The notes under the pieces were generated by a model that searched no databases, was not told the origin of the DNA, and saw nothing but the letters and a program-made list of their open reading frames with translations. 64,000 nt of DNA from Kitasatospora cinereorecta (GTDB taxonomy: Bacteria; Actinomycetota; Actinomycetes; Streptomycetales; Streptomycetaceae): contig NZ_JAMZDX010000001.1 of the NCBI RefSeq assembly GCF_024172095.1, positions 1,486,969 through 1,550,968 on the forward strand, written 5' to 3'. How positions within the stretch are numbered: the stretch's first letter is position 1; every line of letters begins with the position of its first letter. Made by a program: the position numbers and the translations under genes. Below are positions 39,333-48,183 of the stretch, piece after piece.

Positions 39333-40694
39333 ATGAGTGAGAAGATCATGGGAGACCACTTCTATACGATCAGTGAACCGGAGCGAGACAGCGCGCTCGC
39401 TAGATCTGGATATCGGTTCGAAGGCATCGCCTGCTACGTAGCCGCCAGCCCCACCCAGGGATCTATCCCATTATTTCGCCTTTTCAATCACGATAATGGA
39501 GATCACTTCTACACCACGAGTGCGCCGGAGCGCAATAGGGCCGTTGCGAGCGCAGGATATCAGAATGAAGGTGTCGCATGCTACGTCCGCGGAAGTTCCG
39601 GAAACCAGGCCGTGCCATTCTATCGCCTTTATAACGGAGACTCGGGCGATCACTTCTACACTACGTCGAAGACTGAGGCTGATTCTGCTGCGGCGAACGA
39701 CGACTATCAAGCAGAGGGAGTGGCCTGCTATGTTTTCACTTCCAACGCGGCAGGCCTTGTCCCACTCTATCGCCTTTACAAACCCGGCCATGACTTTTGG
39801 GATGACATCGCAGATGCTTTGAGCGATGCGGTCGACGGAGTTGTAGGCGCCTTCACCACCGTATTCGGACCGGTGATTACCACCGCCGAGGGACTAATTG
39901 GCGGGGCTCTCAACGCGCTAGGTGGAATCCTCCGCGGATCCATCTGTGAAATCCCATACCTTGGGCCTTCCGTATGCACTGCCTGGGACGGTGTCCTTAC
40001 CGCAGGCTGGGCAGTGATGTCTCTCCCCGACGTCCTGGGCGGCTTGATTGGGGTGCACCCGGAAAAGCGGATGACGCTATGCGTCATTATCCAGCTGGAC
40101 GAGGAAGGGTCCACAGTGGCTGACTACAAGTACGCACTAGAGGCTATCCAGTATGCGATTGACGTCTTCAAGAACAAGGCGAATGTGCGAATCCTCTCGG
40201 TCGGCCCGTTTGTGTATTCGTCGCCGTTTTCCGACCCGCCCGCGGCTTCGCGTGACTACATCAGTATCGAATCCACACCCAGTGGCCCAGAAACTCTAGA
40301 TGTCGGTTGCGGCGCCTCCGATCTGCTTAGCCAGATCGAGACGACTCCGGGGCAGGTCTTCACGGCAAAGATGATTCGCGAATGCTTCTGGGGAAATGCG
40401 CGAAGCGTGGTTGGATACGGCGCCCCGGTGGTGACTTTTGCTGTTCGAGATTTCAAGGATGGGCGTCACACGGGATGCTCTGCCGGCCCGCTTAATGATT
40501 ATGTAACGGTAGTGCTTCGAAATACAACAAAACTTCGAACTCTACCTCATGAGCTCGGTCATGCGTGTAATTTGTGGCACTATGACGACATCGACAACCT
40601 AATGACCCCAGGCGAAGGTGGTGGAGTTGGAGTTGATCTATCAAACGTACAAGTTGCCCTTCTACGCGCCTCGCGGCATGTTACGTACTTTTAG
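39333..40694 (+). CDS. Metzincin-like metalloprotease with N-terminal GDHFYT repeats
   Basis: A 453-aa A/T-richer gene. Three repeats of ~45 residues (about 7-150) carry GDHFYTxSxxE...GYxxEGxACYV, as in DUF5648 lectin-like repeats. A Gly/Ala-rich hydrophobic stretch (about 155-245) contains VFGPVITTAEGLIGGALNAL. The C-terminal domain has HELGHACNLWH, an HExxHxxxxxH zinc site, and then NLMTPG, a plausible Met-turn. No signal peptide is visible, although repeats of this type are usually extracellular. Start ATG 39333 is weak; ATG 39348 follows gagaag. Possible roles are an exported effector or toxin protease. Substrate unknown. Confidence 0.7.
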   Translation: MSEKIMGDHFYTISEPERDSALARSGYRFEGIACYVAASPTQGSIPLFRLFNHDNGDHFYTTSAPERNRAVASAGYQNEGVACYVRGSSGNQAVPFYRLYNGDSGDHFYTTSKTEADSAAANDDYQAEGVACYVFTSNAAGLVPLYRLYKPGHDFWDDIADALSDAVDGVVGAFTTVFGPVITTAEGLIGGALNALGGILRGSICEIPYLGPSVCTAWDGVLTAGWAVMSLPDVLGGLIGVHPEKRMTLCVIIQLDEEGSTVADYKYALEAIQYAIDVFKNKANVRILSVGPFVYSSPFSDPPAASRDYISIESTPSGPETLDVGCGASDLLSQIETTPGQVFTAKMIRECFWGNARSVVGYGAPVVTFAVRDFKDGRHTGCSAGPLNDYVTVVLRNTTKLRTLPHELGHACNLWHYDDIDNLMTPGEGGGVGVDLSNVQVALLRASRHVTYF

Positions 40695-40936
40695 AATTGG
40701 CGGCCTCGGCGGTCTGATCAAACCTTGTATGTTGCCGTCGATCGATGCTGTCACCCAGCACGATCCGTAAACTCGTCGCGGCCGCGCTCCGACGTGGCGG
40801 GCGACTGGAGGCTCATGAACTGCGGGACCAATCCGGGACCACACGTTCTGCATGGAGCCGTACGATGCAGGCGCGAGCGGACGCTTCTGCGTGGTCCTGT
40901 AGGGCTCTGACCTGTAGAAACGCCTCAACTCGCGAT
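40695..40936. other. Right end of element A, no gene seen
   Basis: With the following att copy and terminator this makes 489 gene-less bases up to the integrase relic. Sequence around 40800-40870 (cgggaccaatccgggacc) resembles the att-proximal sequence near 32310-32325 (cgggaccacttcgggacc). Confidence 0.4.
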
Positions 40937-40981
40937 CTGGGGGTCAAGGGGTCGCAGGTTCAAATCCTGTCGTCCCGACAG
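40937..40981 (+). repeat. att copy 2 (3' fragment of tRNA-Pro)
   Basis: A perfect 45-base match to 32161-32205. The 5' half of a tRNA is absent, so this is a displaced attachment-site copy and not a second tRNA. It is followed by a diverged copy of the tRNA terminator hairpin (about 40993-41030). Confidence 0.9.
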
Positions 40982-41183
40982 AATGTCGGAAGGCCACTGG
41001 CTGGGAGAAATCCCAGGCCGGCGGCTTTTCTGTTGATGGACCGCCAGGTGATCGACGGCCGGAGCGGCGCCTTCTTGCGATCTTGTCAGGGACCAGCTGG
41101 GGACCGGAGACACCGACCGGCGGGGCCGCCGCCACCTGCGGGCAGTCCTGGGACCGTGCAGGTGAGCGTGCACCGTCGAGCGC

Positions 41184-41480
41184 TCAATGGACGAGGCGCA
41201 GGTGACGCACTCCGGCCTCCGCCGGAGCCGAGCTGGCGGATGTCGCCTGCGGAGGGCGCCGGTCCGCCGACAGGTGCCTGCTGAGGTCCGGCCAGCCTTC
41301 TCGATGGAGCTCTTGTCCGGGTGCAGGTAGCGCTGGGTCGTGGTGATGTGGCCGTGGCCTGCGATCTTCTGGAGGACGTGGATGGGGACGCCGGCGTCGG
41401 CGAACCAGGTGAGGCCGGTGTGTCGGAGGTCGTGCCGGCGCAGGTACTCGTAGCCGAGACTGACGACAACTTCGTCCCAG
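41184..41480 (-). pseudogene. Tyrosine recombinase (integrase) C-terminal remnant
   Basis: The minus strand reads YEYLRRHDLRHTGLTWFADA, GVPIHVLQKIAGHGHITTTQ, RYLHPD: the catalytic HxLRH, H(G/T)HxxTTxxYLH and Tyr of a phage-type integrase. After KSSIEKAG the frame shifts; the tail LSRHLSADRRPP to VRHLRLVH and a stop at 41184 lie in another frame. The N-terminal two-thirds are missing and replaced by transposase sequence (next feature). It lies ~200 bases from att copy 2 with its 3' end toward it. Confidence 0.7.
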
Positions 41481-41713
41481 TGGGTTGCGCGGAGATACCT
41501 GCGGACCGTCTTGCGGTCCAGGCCGAGAAACTCGGAGATCCGACCGATGCCCACTCCCTTGCCGTACAACTCCTTTGCGGTGGCGCAGCGTTCGCGGGTC
41601 GTACACTGGCCCGCCTGCCGTCCGGGAGCCGCACCTGCGGTTCGGGAGCTGGGGCCGGCTCCTGGGCCTGGTCGTCCGGGTCCTTCAGGCAGGCGTGGTG
41701 GGCGATCACGCAC
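41470..41713 (-). pseudogene. ISL3-family-like transposase fragment fused to the integrase relic
   Basis: The minus strand reads VIAHHACLKDP, RLPDGRRA, then after a frame change TRERCATAKELYGKGVGIGR, ISEFLGLDRKTVRRYLRATH. This is the middle part of ISL3-type transposases, including the HTH ISEFLGLDRKTVRRY. Both ends are missing, and at least one frameshift occurs near 41600. It joins the integrase remnant at about 41470-41480 without an IS end. Confidence 0.6.
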
Positions 41714-41800
41714 TTCTCGACCGGACCCCGCCCAGCTCTACGCCGCCGAAACGGAATCCCTCACGGGCCGTTGACACCTGCAGGACGCCAACCAGGCCCC

Positions 41801-41842
41801 GCCGCCCGCCGCCCGCCGCCCGCCGCCCGCCGCCCGCCGCCC
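41801..41842. repeat. Six tandem GCCGCCC heptamers
   Basis: A perfect six-copy 7-bp tandem repeat. The complementary strand reads GGGCGGC repeated, a G-run array able to form quadruplex structure. It lies ~170 bases upstream of the FGE-like gene, in a 296-base gene-less gap (41714-42009). Confidence 0.9.
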
Positions 41843-42009
41843 CGGCTCCGCCCCGGCTCCAATCGGGGGAGCAGGTTTTTCCCTCCTTCCTCTCCGCGAT
41901 GTCTCGACTGCGGAGAGTGGCGAGTGCCATAGCGTTGTGCGCGCGGAATCCCCGCGTACCGGCCTCCCGGGTCCCGGGGGTGGTCCGCTGTGACCGAAAG
42001 GGAACGACC

Positions 42010-43290
42010 ATGCACGTTGTCTCCAGCCGCACCCGACTCGCCAGGGCCGCCCTGGCCGCCTGCGGGGTGTCGGTTCTGCTCGCACCGTCCGCGGGTGCCG
42101 CCGGGGCGGATACGGGCACGCCCTCGGGCGTTCGGCGCGAGGTGGTCACCGTGACGACCGCGAGGGTCGGGGCGCCGGGGAACCCGTCGGTTGCCGTGGT
42201 GCCGTTCACCGACGCGATCTACCAGTCCTGCGCCGACGCTCCGCCGGGCTCGACGGACTGCCTGACGGTCGGCGGTGTCGGCGCTCCCTACGAGATCGGA
42301 CAGCTCGAGGTCACCGTCGGCCAGTGGGTGGCCTTCCTGAACACGGCCGACCGCCGGGGGCGTGACCCGCACGGTCTGTACGACCGGACCGAGAGCGCGT
42401 CGGCGTGGCCGAAATTCGGCCCGATCAGTTTCTCGCCCACCGCCGCCGACGGGCACCACTACTCCGTGGCCTACCCGGAGTGGGCCGACAAGCCGTACGG
42501 ATTCGCCGACTTCCTCAAGGCGGCCCGCTTCGTCAACTCGCTCTACAACGGCAGGCTGATCTCGAAGCAGGCGAGCACCAGCGGCAGCTACGAGTACGTC
42601 ACCTACCAGGTCGAACTGTCGCCGCAGACCGAACGCGGCATGTACGACCTCGCCCGGCCCGACGCGACCCGCACCCACGACTCCGGCTTCGTGGTGCCGA
42701 GCCAGGACGAGTGGATCAAGGCGGCCTACTACGACCCGAGTGGCGGCGGCACCTACTCCTACTGGAAGTACCCGACCAACCCCGGCGTCTTCGGCGACGG
42801 CGAGGCGAGCGCACCGGCCCCCACCGTCCTTGACCCCGCCACCGGCGACGTCACGAACGCGGCCACCCAACCGCTGGCCTCGTACCACGCAAGCGGCCTG
42901 CCCGCGCCGAGCTGGTGCCCCGGGCAAGTGCAGCCCGCCGTCTGCTCGACTGTCAACCCGTTCGGCCTGGACCCCATCGCCTACCGTGCGATCTACCAGG
43001 GCAGCCTCAGCACCGTCGGCCAGGCCAGGACCACCTCGCCGTGGGGAACCCTCGACCAGGGCGGCAACGCGGTCGAGTGGACCGACACCATCACGCCGCC
43101 ACCGGCAGGGGGCGACCCCGCGCGGGTCTGGCGGCGGGAGCACGGGGGAGTGTCCAACGCTCCGGCCTACCAGATGTGGCCGTCCGCCGTGGGCCTGCAA
43201 CCGCAGGACAACGCCTTCTTCAGCCACACCTACCCATGGCTCGGCTTCCGGGTCGGCGTGATCGGCAACCTCGGCCCCTGGGCACGCTGA
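42010..43290 (+). CDS. Secreted formylglycine-generating enzyme/SUMF1-like protein
   Basis: A 426-aa protein from ATG 42010 (gaacgacc upstream, weak RBS). A signal peptide covers about 1-33 (ALAACGVSVLLAPSAGAAGA). The rest matches the FGE-sulfatase fold: YEIGQLEVTVGQWVAFLNTA near the start, VVPSQDEWIKAAYYDPSGGG in the middle, WGTLDQGGNAVEWTDT (usual GNVWEW) and TYPWLGFRVG at the end. The two active-site Cys of true FGEs are not evident at the C-terminus, so it may be a binding or structural member and not a sulfatase activator. No sulfatase gene is nearby. Single gene. Confidence 0.75.
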   Translation: MHVVSSRTRLARAALAACGVSVLLAPSAGAAGADTGTPSGVRREVVTVTTARVGAPGNPSVAVVPFTDAIYQSCADAPPGSTDCLTVGGVGAPYEIGQLEVTVGQWVAFLNTADRRGRDPHGLYDRTESASAWPKFGPISFSPTAADGHHYSVAYPEWADKPYGFADFLKAARFVNSLYNGRLISKQASTSGSYEYVTYQVELSPQTERGMYDLARPDATRTHDSGFVVPSQDEWIKAAYYDPSGGGTYSYWKYPTNPGVFGDGEASAPAPTVLDPATGDVTNAATQPLASYHASGLPAPSWCPGQVQPAVCSTVNPFGLDPIAYRAIYQGSLSTVGQARTTSPWGTLDQGGNAVEWTDTITPPPAGGDPARVWRREHGGVSNAPAYQMWPSAVGLQPQDNAFFSHTYPWLGFRVGVIGNLGPWAR

Positions 43291-43664
43291 CGCCGCGTCG
43301 GCCCCGCCTGGCCACTCGTTGCCCCCGAGGGGCACGGCGGCACGGCAAAGCCGCAGGCCGGTGACGCTCGACGCAGCGGAGGGCCGGTGCCGCGGGGCGG
43401 GCTTTCGGCGCAGGCCGTGGTGTCGAAGCCGCGAACGGCATCCGCCGGCGCCGGCGCCCACCATCACGCCCCGTACGCCGCGAAGCGGACGATGTCACCC
43501 CAGCCCCATAGTGGCCGTGGGAGCGGAGCACGAGACTGGTCGCCAGCCGATCCAGGGTGCCCCGGTCGAGCAGGGCAAGGGCTCGTGGGTCGTCCAACTC
43601 GTCTTCGGCGTGCTTGGATTCGCGCTGCCACTGACGCGGCGGCAGCAGCTGGCAGCCCCGATCC
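43291..43664. other. Gene-less stretch between convergent genes
   Basis: 374 bases. A minus-strand frame reads DDPRALALLDRGTLDRLATS, which looks protein-like but has no start, RBS or recognisable family. It may be decayed coding sequence. Confidence 0.35.
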
Positions 43665-44354
43665 TCAGCGCTGGGTGACATGCAGCCTGGCTGGCTCACG
43701 GAGTGCGGCCGATGCTCCCTTGAAGTCGGCCAGGCGGGCGGCGACCGAGGCGATGGCGAGCCGCTCGGGCAGTGCCGTGGAGAACTTGAGCCCCTTCACA
43801 GCCCGGCGGTCGATATCCGGAAACACCAGGTGGTCACCGGTGGCCGCGCGCGCCGCGTGCCACATTTCGGCCGTCAGATCCTCGCGGAGCCGGACGTAGC
43901 AGTCGGTAGGACGCTGCACAGGATCGGCCACCGTCGGAAGCGTGGCAGCGAGGGTCGCATTGGCGCGGAAGCCGGCCCAGGTCCACCACCGCACGTCCTC
44001 TCCGGCCCGAGTGACGAGGGTGCCTGCGGGATGGCCGCTGTCAGGTGCTTCCTCGTCACGCAGTTGCTGAAGGCGGGCCTGTGCCCGACGGGTGAGGGAG
44101 ACCGGAGGCTCGGAGCCGAGGAGGATGTCCCGCATGGCTCGGGTCAGTTCGTACGAGAGGCCGGCGATGCCGGTTCCCGCCCACTTGGCGACGCCCCCAC
44201 TGTCGGTGGGTTCCACGAAGGCCCGCAGCCGTCCCCAGTCGATGAACGTGACCTGCCGGCTGCGGCCACCGAGCAGCAATCGACGCGAGCCAGGCCGCTC
44301 CTCGGTGAGCACGGATGGATCGGTCTGCCCGATCTCGGTGCGTCCGGACAGCAC
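43665..44354 (-). pseudogene. Truncated Lhr-type DEAD/DEAH helicase, C-terminal part only
   Basis: The ~229-codon open frame reads TEIGQTDPSVLTEERPGSRR, VTFIDWGRLRAFVEP, PPVSLTRRAQARLQQLRDEE, VRWWTWAGFRANATLAATLP and ends near the usual C-terminus. This is the C-terminal third of a ~700-aa actinobacterial Lhr-like ATP-dependent helicase. Walker A, DEAH and the helicase motifs are missing: upstream is the VOC gene on the same strand, 40 bases away. No start codon with RBS is convincing. Likely a relic from a deletion. Confidence 0.65.
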
Positions 44355-44393
44355 GGTGAACTGGGGTGGTGGAAACGGGCCGGCGGCAGGCGG

Positions 44394-44774
44394 TCAGGTG
44401 TCGAGGCAGAGGCAGAAGGGGTGGCCGGCCGGGTCGAGGAGGACGCGGACGTGGTCCTGCGGCTGGTGGTCGGCGAGGGTGGCGCCCAGGGTGAGGGCTT
44501 CCGTGACGGCTTCGTCGAGGTCGGCGACCTGGAAGTCGAAGTGCATCATCGGGCGTTGTTGGCCGTCGACCGGGGGCCAGACCGGTGGGCGGTAGCCGTC
44601 GGCGCGTTGGAAGACGAGGAACGGGCCGTGGGGGGAGGCGGCGACGACGGCCGTTCCCGGTTCCTCGTGTCCGACGGGCCAGCCGAGCAGGTCGGCGTAG
44701 AACCTGGCCAGGGCGCTGGGGTCCGGTGCTTCGACCGTCGTTCCCCACCACATGCCGTTGGTGCGCGATGTCAT
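44394..44774 (-). CDS. VOC (glyoxalase/bleomycin resistance) family protein
   Basis: A 126-aa protein from ATG 44774. It shows one to two VOC beta-alpha-beta-beta-beta units: GTTVEAPDPSALARFYADLL at the start, PMMHFDFQVADLDEAVTEAL in the middle and HVRVLLDPAGHPFCLCLDT at the end. The metal-site residues (His/Glu) are partly present. Substrate unknown: the family includes glyoxalases, dioxygenases and drug-binding proteins. It is divergent from the small peptide gene at 44886, just left of the RiPP cluster, so a self-resistance role is conceivable but unsupported. Confidence 0.85.
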   Translation of the reverse strand: MTSRTNGMWWGTTVEAPDPSALARFYADLLGWPVGHEEPGTAVVAASPHGPFLVFQRADGYRPPVWPPVDGQQRPMMHFDFQVADLDEAVTEALTLGATLADHQPQDHVRVLLDPAGHPFCLCLDT

Positions 44775-44814
44775 GGCGTCAGCTTGCCGTACGGGCGGGG
44801 GGTTTCCGGGGAGC

Positions 44815-44832
44815 GTTGATCGGGTGTTGATC
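44815..44832 (+). promoter_or_regulatory. Putative SARP operator: two GTTGATC repeats, 11-bp spacing
   Basis: GTTGATC at 44815-44821 and again at 44826-44832. The same heptamer recurs upstream of the precursor peptide at 48195. SARP regulators bind tandem heptamers with 11-bp period just upstream of the -10. It lies 54 bases before the start at 44886. Confidence 0.6.
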
Positions 44833-44885
44833 GGGGTTCGGCACAGTGGGCGGAAAGGCTGTGCACGGTGCGAGGAGAGCGCTCG

Positions 44886-45068
44886 ATGAGTATCCGCAAG
44901 CAGACGCGGCGTATCCGGCTGTGGGGGATTCGGGGCCTGTTGGGGGTGACGGCCGTGCTGGTGGGGTTGACGGCGGGGACGGTGGTTGAGAGCGGCGGCG
45001 GGACGACGTCCGACATCTACCACTGGAACAACACGGGGTCCGAGGCGCCGCCGCGTCCCCTGATGTGA
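44886..45068 (+). CDS. Small membrane peptide (60 aa), probable member of the SARP regulon
   Basis: ATG 44886 follows gcgaggagagc, a good RBS. A basic N-terminus (MSIRKQTRRIRLWGIR) precedes one hydrophobic segment (GLLGVTAVLVGLTAGTVV, about 17-34), then a short polar C-terminus with SDIYHWNNTGSE and a Pro/Arg end. No family is recognised. It could be an immunity, signalling or export-related small membrane protein. Its promoter region carries the same repeat as the precursor gene, and the adjacent convergent gene is the SARP. Missing from many automated calls because of size. Confidence 0.6.
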   Translation: MSIRKQTRRIRLWGIRGLLGVTAVLVGLTAGTVVESGGGTTSDIYHWNNTGSEAPPRPLM

Positions 45069-45092
45069 GAGCCGGCCGCCGGTCACCTGTGG

Positions 45093-48053
45093 TCAGTCCG
45101 GGAGCCCGGCCAGGAGGCGGGTCGCCTCGTTGGCCTCGGGCAGGCTCAGGGCGGTGAGGACCGACTCCGCCTCGCGCAGGCGCCGGCAGGCCTCGGCGGT
45201 CCGGCCGGTGTCGGCGAGGGCGCGGCCGAGGGTGAGCAGGACGTGGCCGCGGTCGCGGTCGGTGCCGATCTCCTCGCAGAGGCCGAGGGCTCGCTCGGCG
45301 GTGGTGACGGCCAGGTCCGCCCGTCCGAGGGCGCGCTGGGTGTCGGCGAGGCGGTAGCGGGCGTGCAGGGCGCGCAGCGGGAGGTCGGCGGTCTCCGCGA
45401 GCTGGAGGCAGTCGGTGAGGTGGCGGGCGGCGTCGGTGTAGCTGCCGCAGGCGTGGGAGGCGAGTCCGAGGACGTAGAGGGCGTACGTCGTGCCGGCGTC
45501 GTCGTGGTCGTCCCGGAGTTGCGGCAGCAGGGTCTGGCAGATGGTGCGGGCTTCGTCGGCGCGGCCGGCGCGGACCCGGGCCAGGGCACCGTTGATGGTG
45601 GTGGCCAGTTCGCCGGAGCGGTGGCCGAGGCGGCGGGCGATGGCGAGGGCTTCGTCGAAGTGGGTGATGGCCTCGTCGTGGCGGCCGAGGTACTGGGTGA
45701 GCAGCCCGAGGTCGTTGAGGGCCTGGCGGAGGATGGCGGTGTCGCCGGTCTCGCGGCAGGCTTCGACGGCGAGCCGGGTGTGGATCTCGGCCTCGGTGAG
45801 GCGTGAGGCGACGACGGCGACGTTTCCGCACAGGAAGTGGGCACGGCCGGCCGCCCGGCGGTCGCCCTGGGCGGTCGCGGCGGTGACCAGGTCGCGGATG
45901 GTGGACGCCAGCCGGTGGTCGTCCCGGGAGTCCGGGCCGAACGGGCTGAGCGCGATGAGCAGGTCGATGGCGCACCGCAGGTCGTCCTGGTGGACCGGGG
46001 GACCGGCCGGCGCGGTCCGGGTGAGCTGGGCGACGAGGGCAACCGCGTTCTCGGCCTCGGCGGCGGCCCAGGCGTGGGCGCTCGCGGGGTCGGCGAAGTC
46101 CAGGCCGGGGGTGGACGCGGCGCCGAGGGTGGTGCCGATGGTGTCGCCGGGTACGGCGTGCCGGAACGCGGCGCAGGCGGTGGCGAGCAGGAAGCGCAGC
46201 AGCCGGGAGCGGGCTTCGGCGGCCTGCGTCGGGTCCTCGGTGGCGGCCTTGCGGCGGGCGAAGGTGCGCAGCAGGTCGTGGTAGCGGTAGCGGCCGTTGG
46301 AGGGTGACTGGACCATGGCCGCGTCGACCAGTGACTCCATCAGGTCCTCGGCCTCGGCCGGGTCGAGGTCGAGCAGGGCGGCGACGGAGTCGGTGGCGAT
46401 GTCCGCGCCGTCCACGGTGGCGACCAGGCGGAAGGCCTCGGTCTGGGGGGCCCGGAGCTGGCGGTAGCCGAGTTCGAACACGGCTTCCACGGCGAGGTCG
46501 CCGATCCGCAGCTCGTCGATCCGGCGCTGCTCGTCGGCGAGCCGGCCGGTCAGGGCGTCGAGGGTCCAGGTGGGCCGGGCAGCGAGCCGGGCGGCGGCGA
46601 CCCGGACGGCGAGCGGGAGGAAGCCGCAGGCGGACGCGAGGTCGAGGGCGGCGCCGCGTTCCGCGTCGAGGCGGTCGTCGCCGATGGTCCGGGCGAGCAG
46701 TTCGACGGCCTCGGCGGGGCGGAAGACCGGAAGGTCGAGCTGGAGCGCGCAGGAGATGCCGGCGGGGCGGGTCCGGCTGGTGACGAGGACCGCGCAGCCG
46801 GCGGCGCCGGGGAGCAGGGGGCGCAGCTGCCGGCTGTCGTGGGCGTTGTCGAGGAGGATCAGGACGCGGCGGTCGGCGACGAGCGAGCGGAACAGTGCGG
46901 ACCTGGCGTCGAGGTCGGCGGGGAGGGCGGCGGCGGGTACGCCGAGGGCGCCGAGGAATCCGCCGAGGACGGCCGACGGGTCGGCGCTGACCGGGTCGCC
47001 GCCGCGCAGGTCCGCGTACAGCTGGCCGTCGGGGAAGTGCGGGCGGGCCCGGTGGGCGGCGTGGACGGCGAGGGCGGTCTTGCCGACGCCGCCCATGCCG
47101 ACCACGGCCGCGACGGCGAGGGCGGAGCGGCGGTGGTCGCCCAGGACGTCGAGCAGGGCGTCGAGTTCGGTTCGGCGGCCGGTGAAGTCGACGATGTCCG
47201 GGGGGAGTTGGGCGGGCGTGAAGGGCAGGTCGTCGTGGGCCGCCTCGCCCTGGTCCGGCGCGACAACAAGAGGTACGACGGGGGCAGCGTCGGGGAGCAG
47301 GTCCGGGTCGCCGTCGAGGATGCGCTGGTGCAGGGCGGCCAGTTCGGGCCCGGGTTCCACCCCCAGTTCCTCGATCAACAGGTCGCGGGCGGTGCGGTAG
47401 GCGGCGAGCGCGTCGGCGGGCCGGGAGGCCTGGAAAAGGGCCCGCATCAGCAGTCCGTGGGACCGTTCGCGCAGCGGGTGCTCGGTGGTGAGCGCGGTCA
47501 GTTCGGAGATGCAGCAGGAGGAGTCGCCGAGGGCGAGGTCCAGGGCGAGGCGCTCCTCGAGCAGGGTGAGGCGCAGGTCGGCGAGGCGGCGGCGCTGCCG
47601 TTCGGCGAACGGGCCCGGCAGGCCGGCCAGCGGTTCGCCCTGCCACAGGGCGAGGGCCCGGTTGAGCAGGTCGCGGGCGTGGCGCGGGTCGCCGTCGGCC
47701 CGGGCGCGGTCGGCCCGGCCGGCCAACTCCTCGGCGCACAGGGCGTCGACCGCGGACTCGGGCAGCTGGAGGCGGTAGCCGTCGCCGAGCGAGAGCAGGA
47801 CGTCGGGTGCGTCGGGTGCGGTCCGCAGGAGTTTGCGCAGCCGCCAGACGTAGGTGCGGATCGTGGTCACGGCCGCGGACGGCGGGCGGTCGCCCCAGAG
47901 CGCGTCGATCAGTTCCGCCGCTCCGGAGGACCGGCCGGGCTTGAGCAGGAGGGTGGCGATGGTCGCCTGCTGCTGCGGGCTCCCCAGGCGCAGGGACGTG
48001 TCCCCGCGCACGGCCCGTACGGTGCCGAGCACCGAGAACCGCAGGTCTTCCAT
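45093..48053 (-). CDS. SARP-family regulator with NB-ARC and TPR domains (AfsR-like)
   Basis: A 986-aa regulator from ATG 48053. It has an N-terminal OmpR-type DNA-binding domain (about 1-95: LRLGSPQQQATIATLLLKPG, AAVTTIRTYVWRLRKLLR), a bacterial transcriptional activation domain (about 100-245), and an NB-ARC ATPase (about 280-560) with Walker A VVGMGGVGKTALAVHAAHRA and RVLILLDNAHDSRQLRPLLP. TPR repeats follow (about 700-960, e.g. TQYLGRHDEAITHFDEALAI). SARPs activate secondary metabolite genes; this one is divergent from the RiPP precursor, with direct repeats between them. It is the obvious cluster-situated activator. The end is convergent with the 60-aa gene. Confidence 0.92.
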   Translation of the reverse strand: MEDLRFSVLGTVRAVRGDTSLRLGSPQQQATIATLLLKPGRSSGAAELIDALWGDRPPSAAVTTIRTYVWRLRKLLRTAPDAPDVLLSLGDGYRLQLPESAVDALCAEELAGRADRARADGDPRHARDLLNRALALWQGEPLAGLPGPFAERQRRRLADLRLTLLEERLALDLALGDSSCCISELTALTTEHPLRERSHGLLMRALFQASRPADALAAYRTARDLLIEELGVEPGPELAALHQRILDGDPDLLPDAAPVVPLVVAPDQGEAAHDDLPFTPAQLPPDIVDFTGRRTELDALLDVLGDHRRSALAVAAVVGMGGVGKTALAVHAAHRARPHFPDGQLYADLRGGDPVSADPSAVLGGFLGALGVPAAALPADLDARSALFRSLVADRRVLILLDNAHDSRQLRPLLPGAAGCAVLVTSRTRPAGISCALQLDLPVFRPAEAVELLARTIGDDRLDAERGAALDLASACGFLPLAVRVAAARLAARPTWTLDALTGRLADEQRRIDELRIGDLAVEAVFELGYRQLRAPQTEAFRLVATVDGADIATDSVAALLDLDPAEAEDLMESLVDAAMVQSPSNGRYRYHDLLRTFARRKAATEDPTQAAEARSRLLRFLLATACAAFRHAVPGDTIGTTLGAASTPGLDFADPASAHAWAAAEAENAVALVAQLTRTAPAGPPVHQDDLRCAIDLLIALSPFGPDSRDDHRLASTIRDLVTAATAQGDRRAAGRAHFLCGNVAVVASRLTEAEIHTRLAVEACRETGDTAILRQALNDLGLLTQYLGRHDEAITHFDEALAIARRLGHRSGELATTINGALARVRAGRADEARTICQTLLPQLRDDHDDAGTTYALYVLGLASHACGSYTDAARHLTDCLQLAETADLPLRALHARYRLADTQRALGRADLAVTTAERALGLCEEIGTDRDRGHVLLTLGRALADTGRTAEACRRLREAESVLTALSLPEANEATRLLAGLPD

Positions 48054-48183
48054 GTCCGCCCCCGTTGTGGCCGTCGTGTGTCGAGCTGTGCACACTAACC
48101 CACGGCCGACCGGGCGGTCGGGTCACACGGCCACCATCATCGGCCCACGCTCCTGGTGGTCCGGTGATCGGCCCGGCGCCGGT

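Noticed and set aside
40937..41030. A second tRNA-Pro gene
   Set aside because: Only the 3' 42 bases of the tRNA are present, without acceptor 5' strand, D-arm or anticodon 5' stem.
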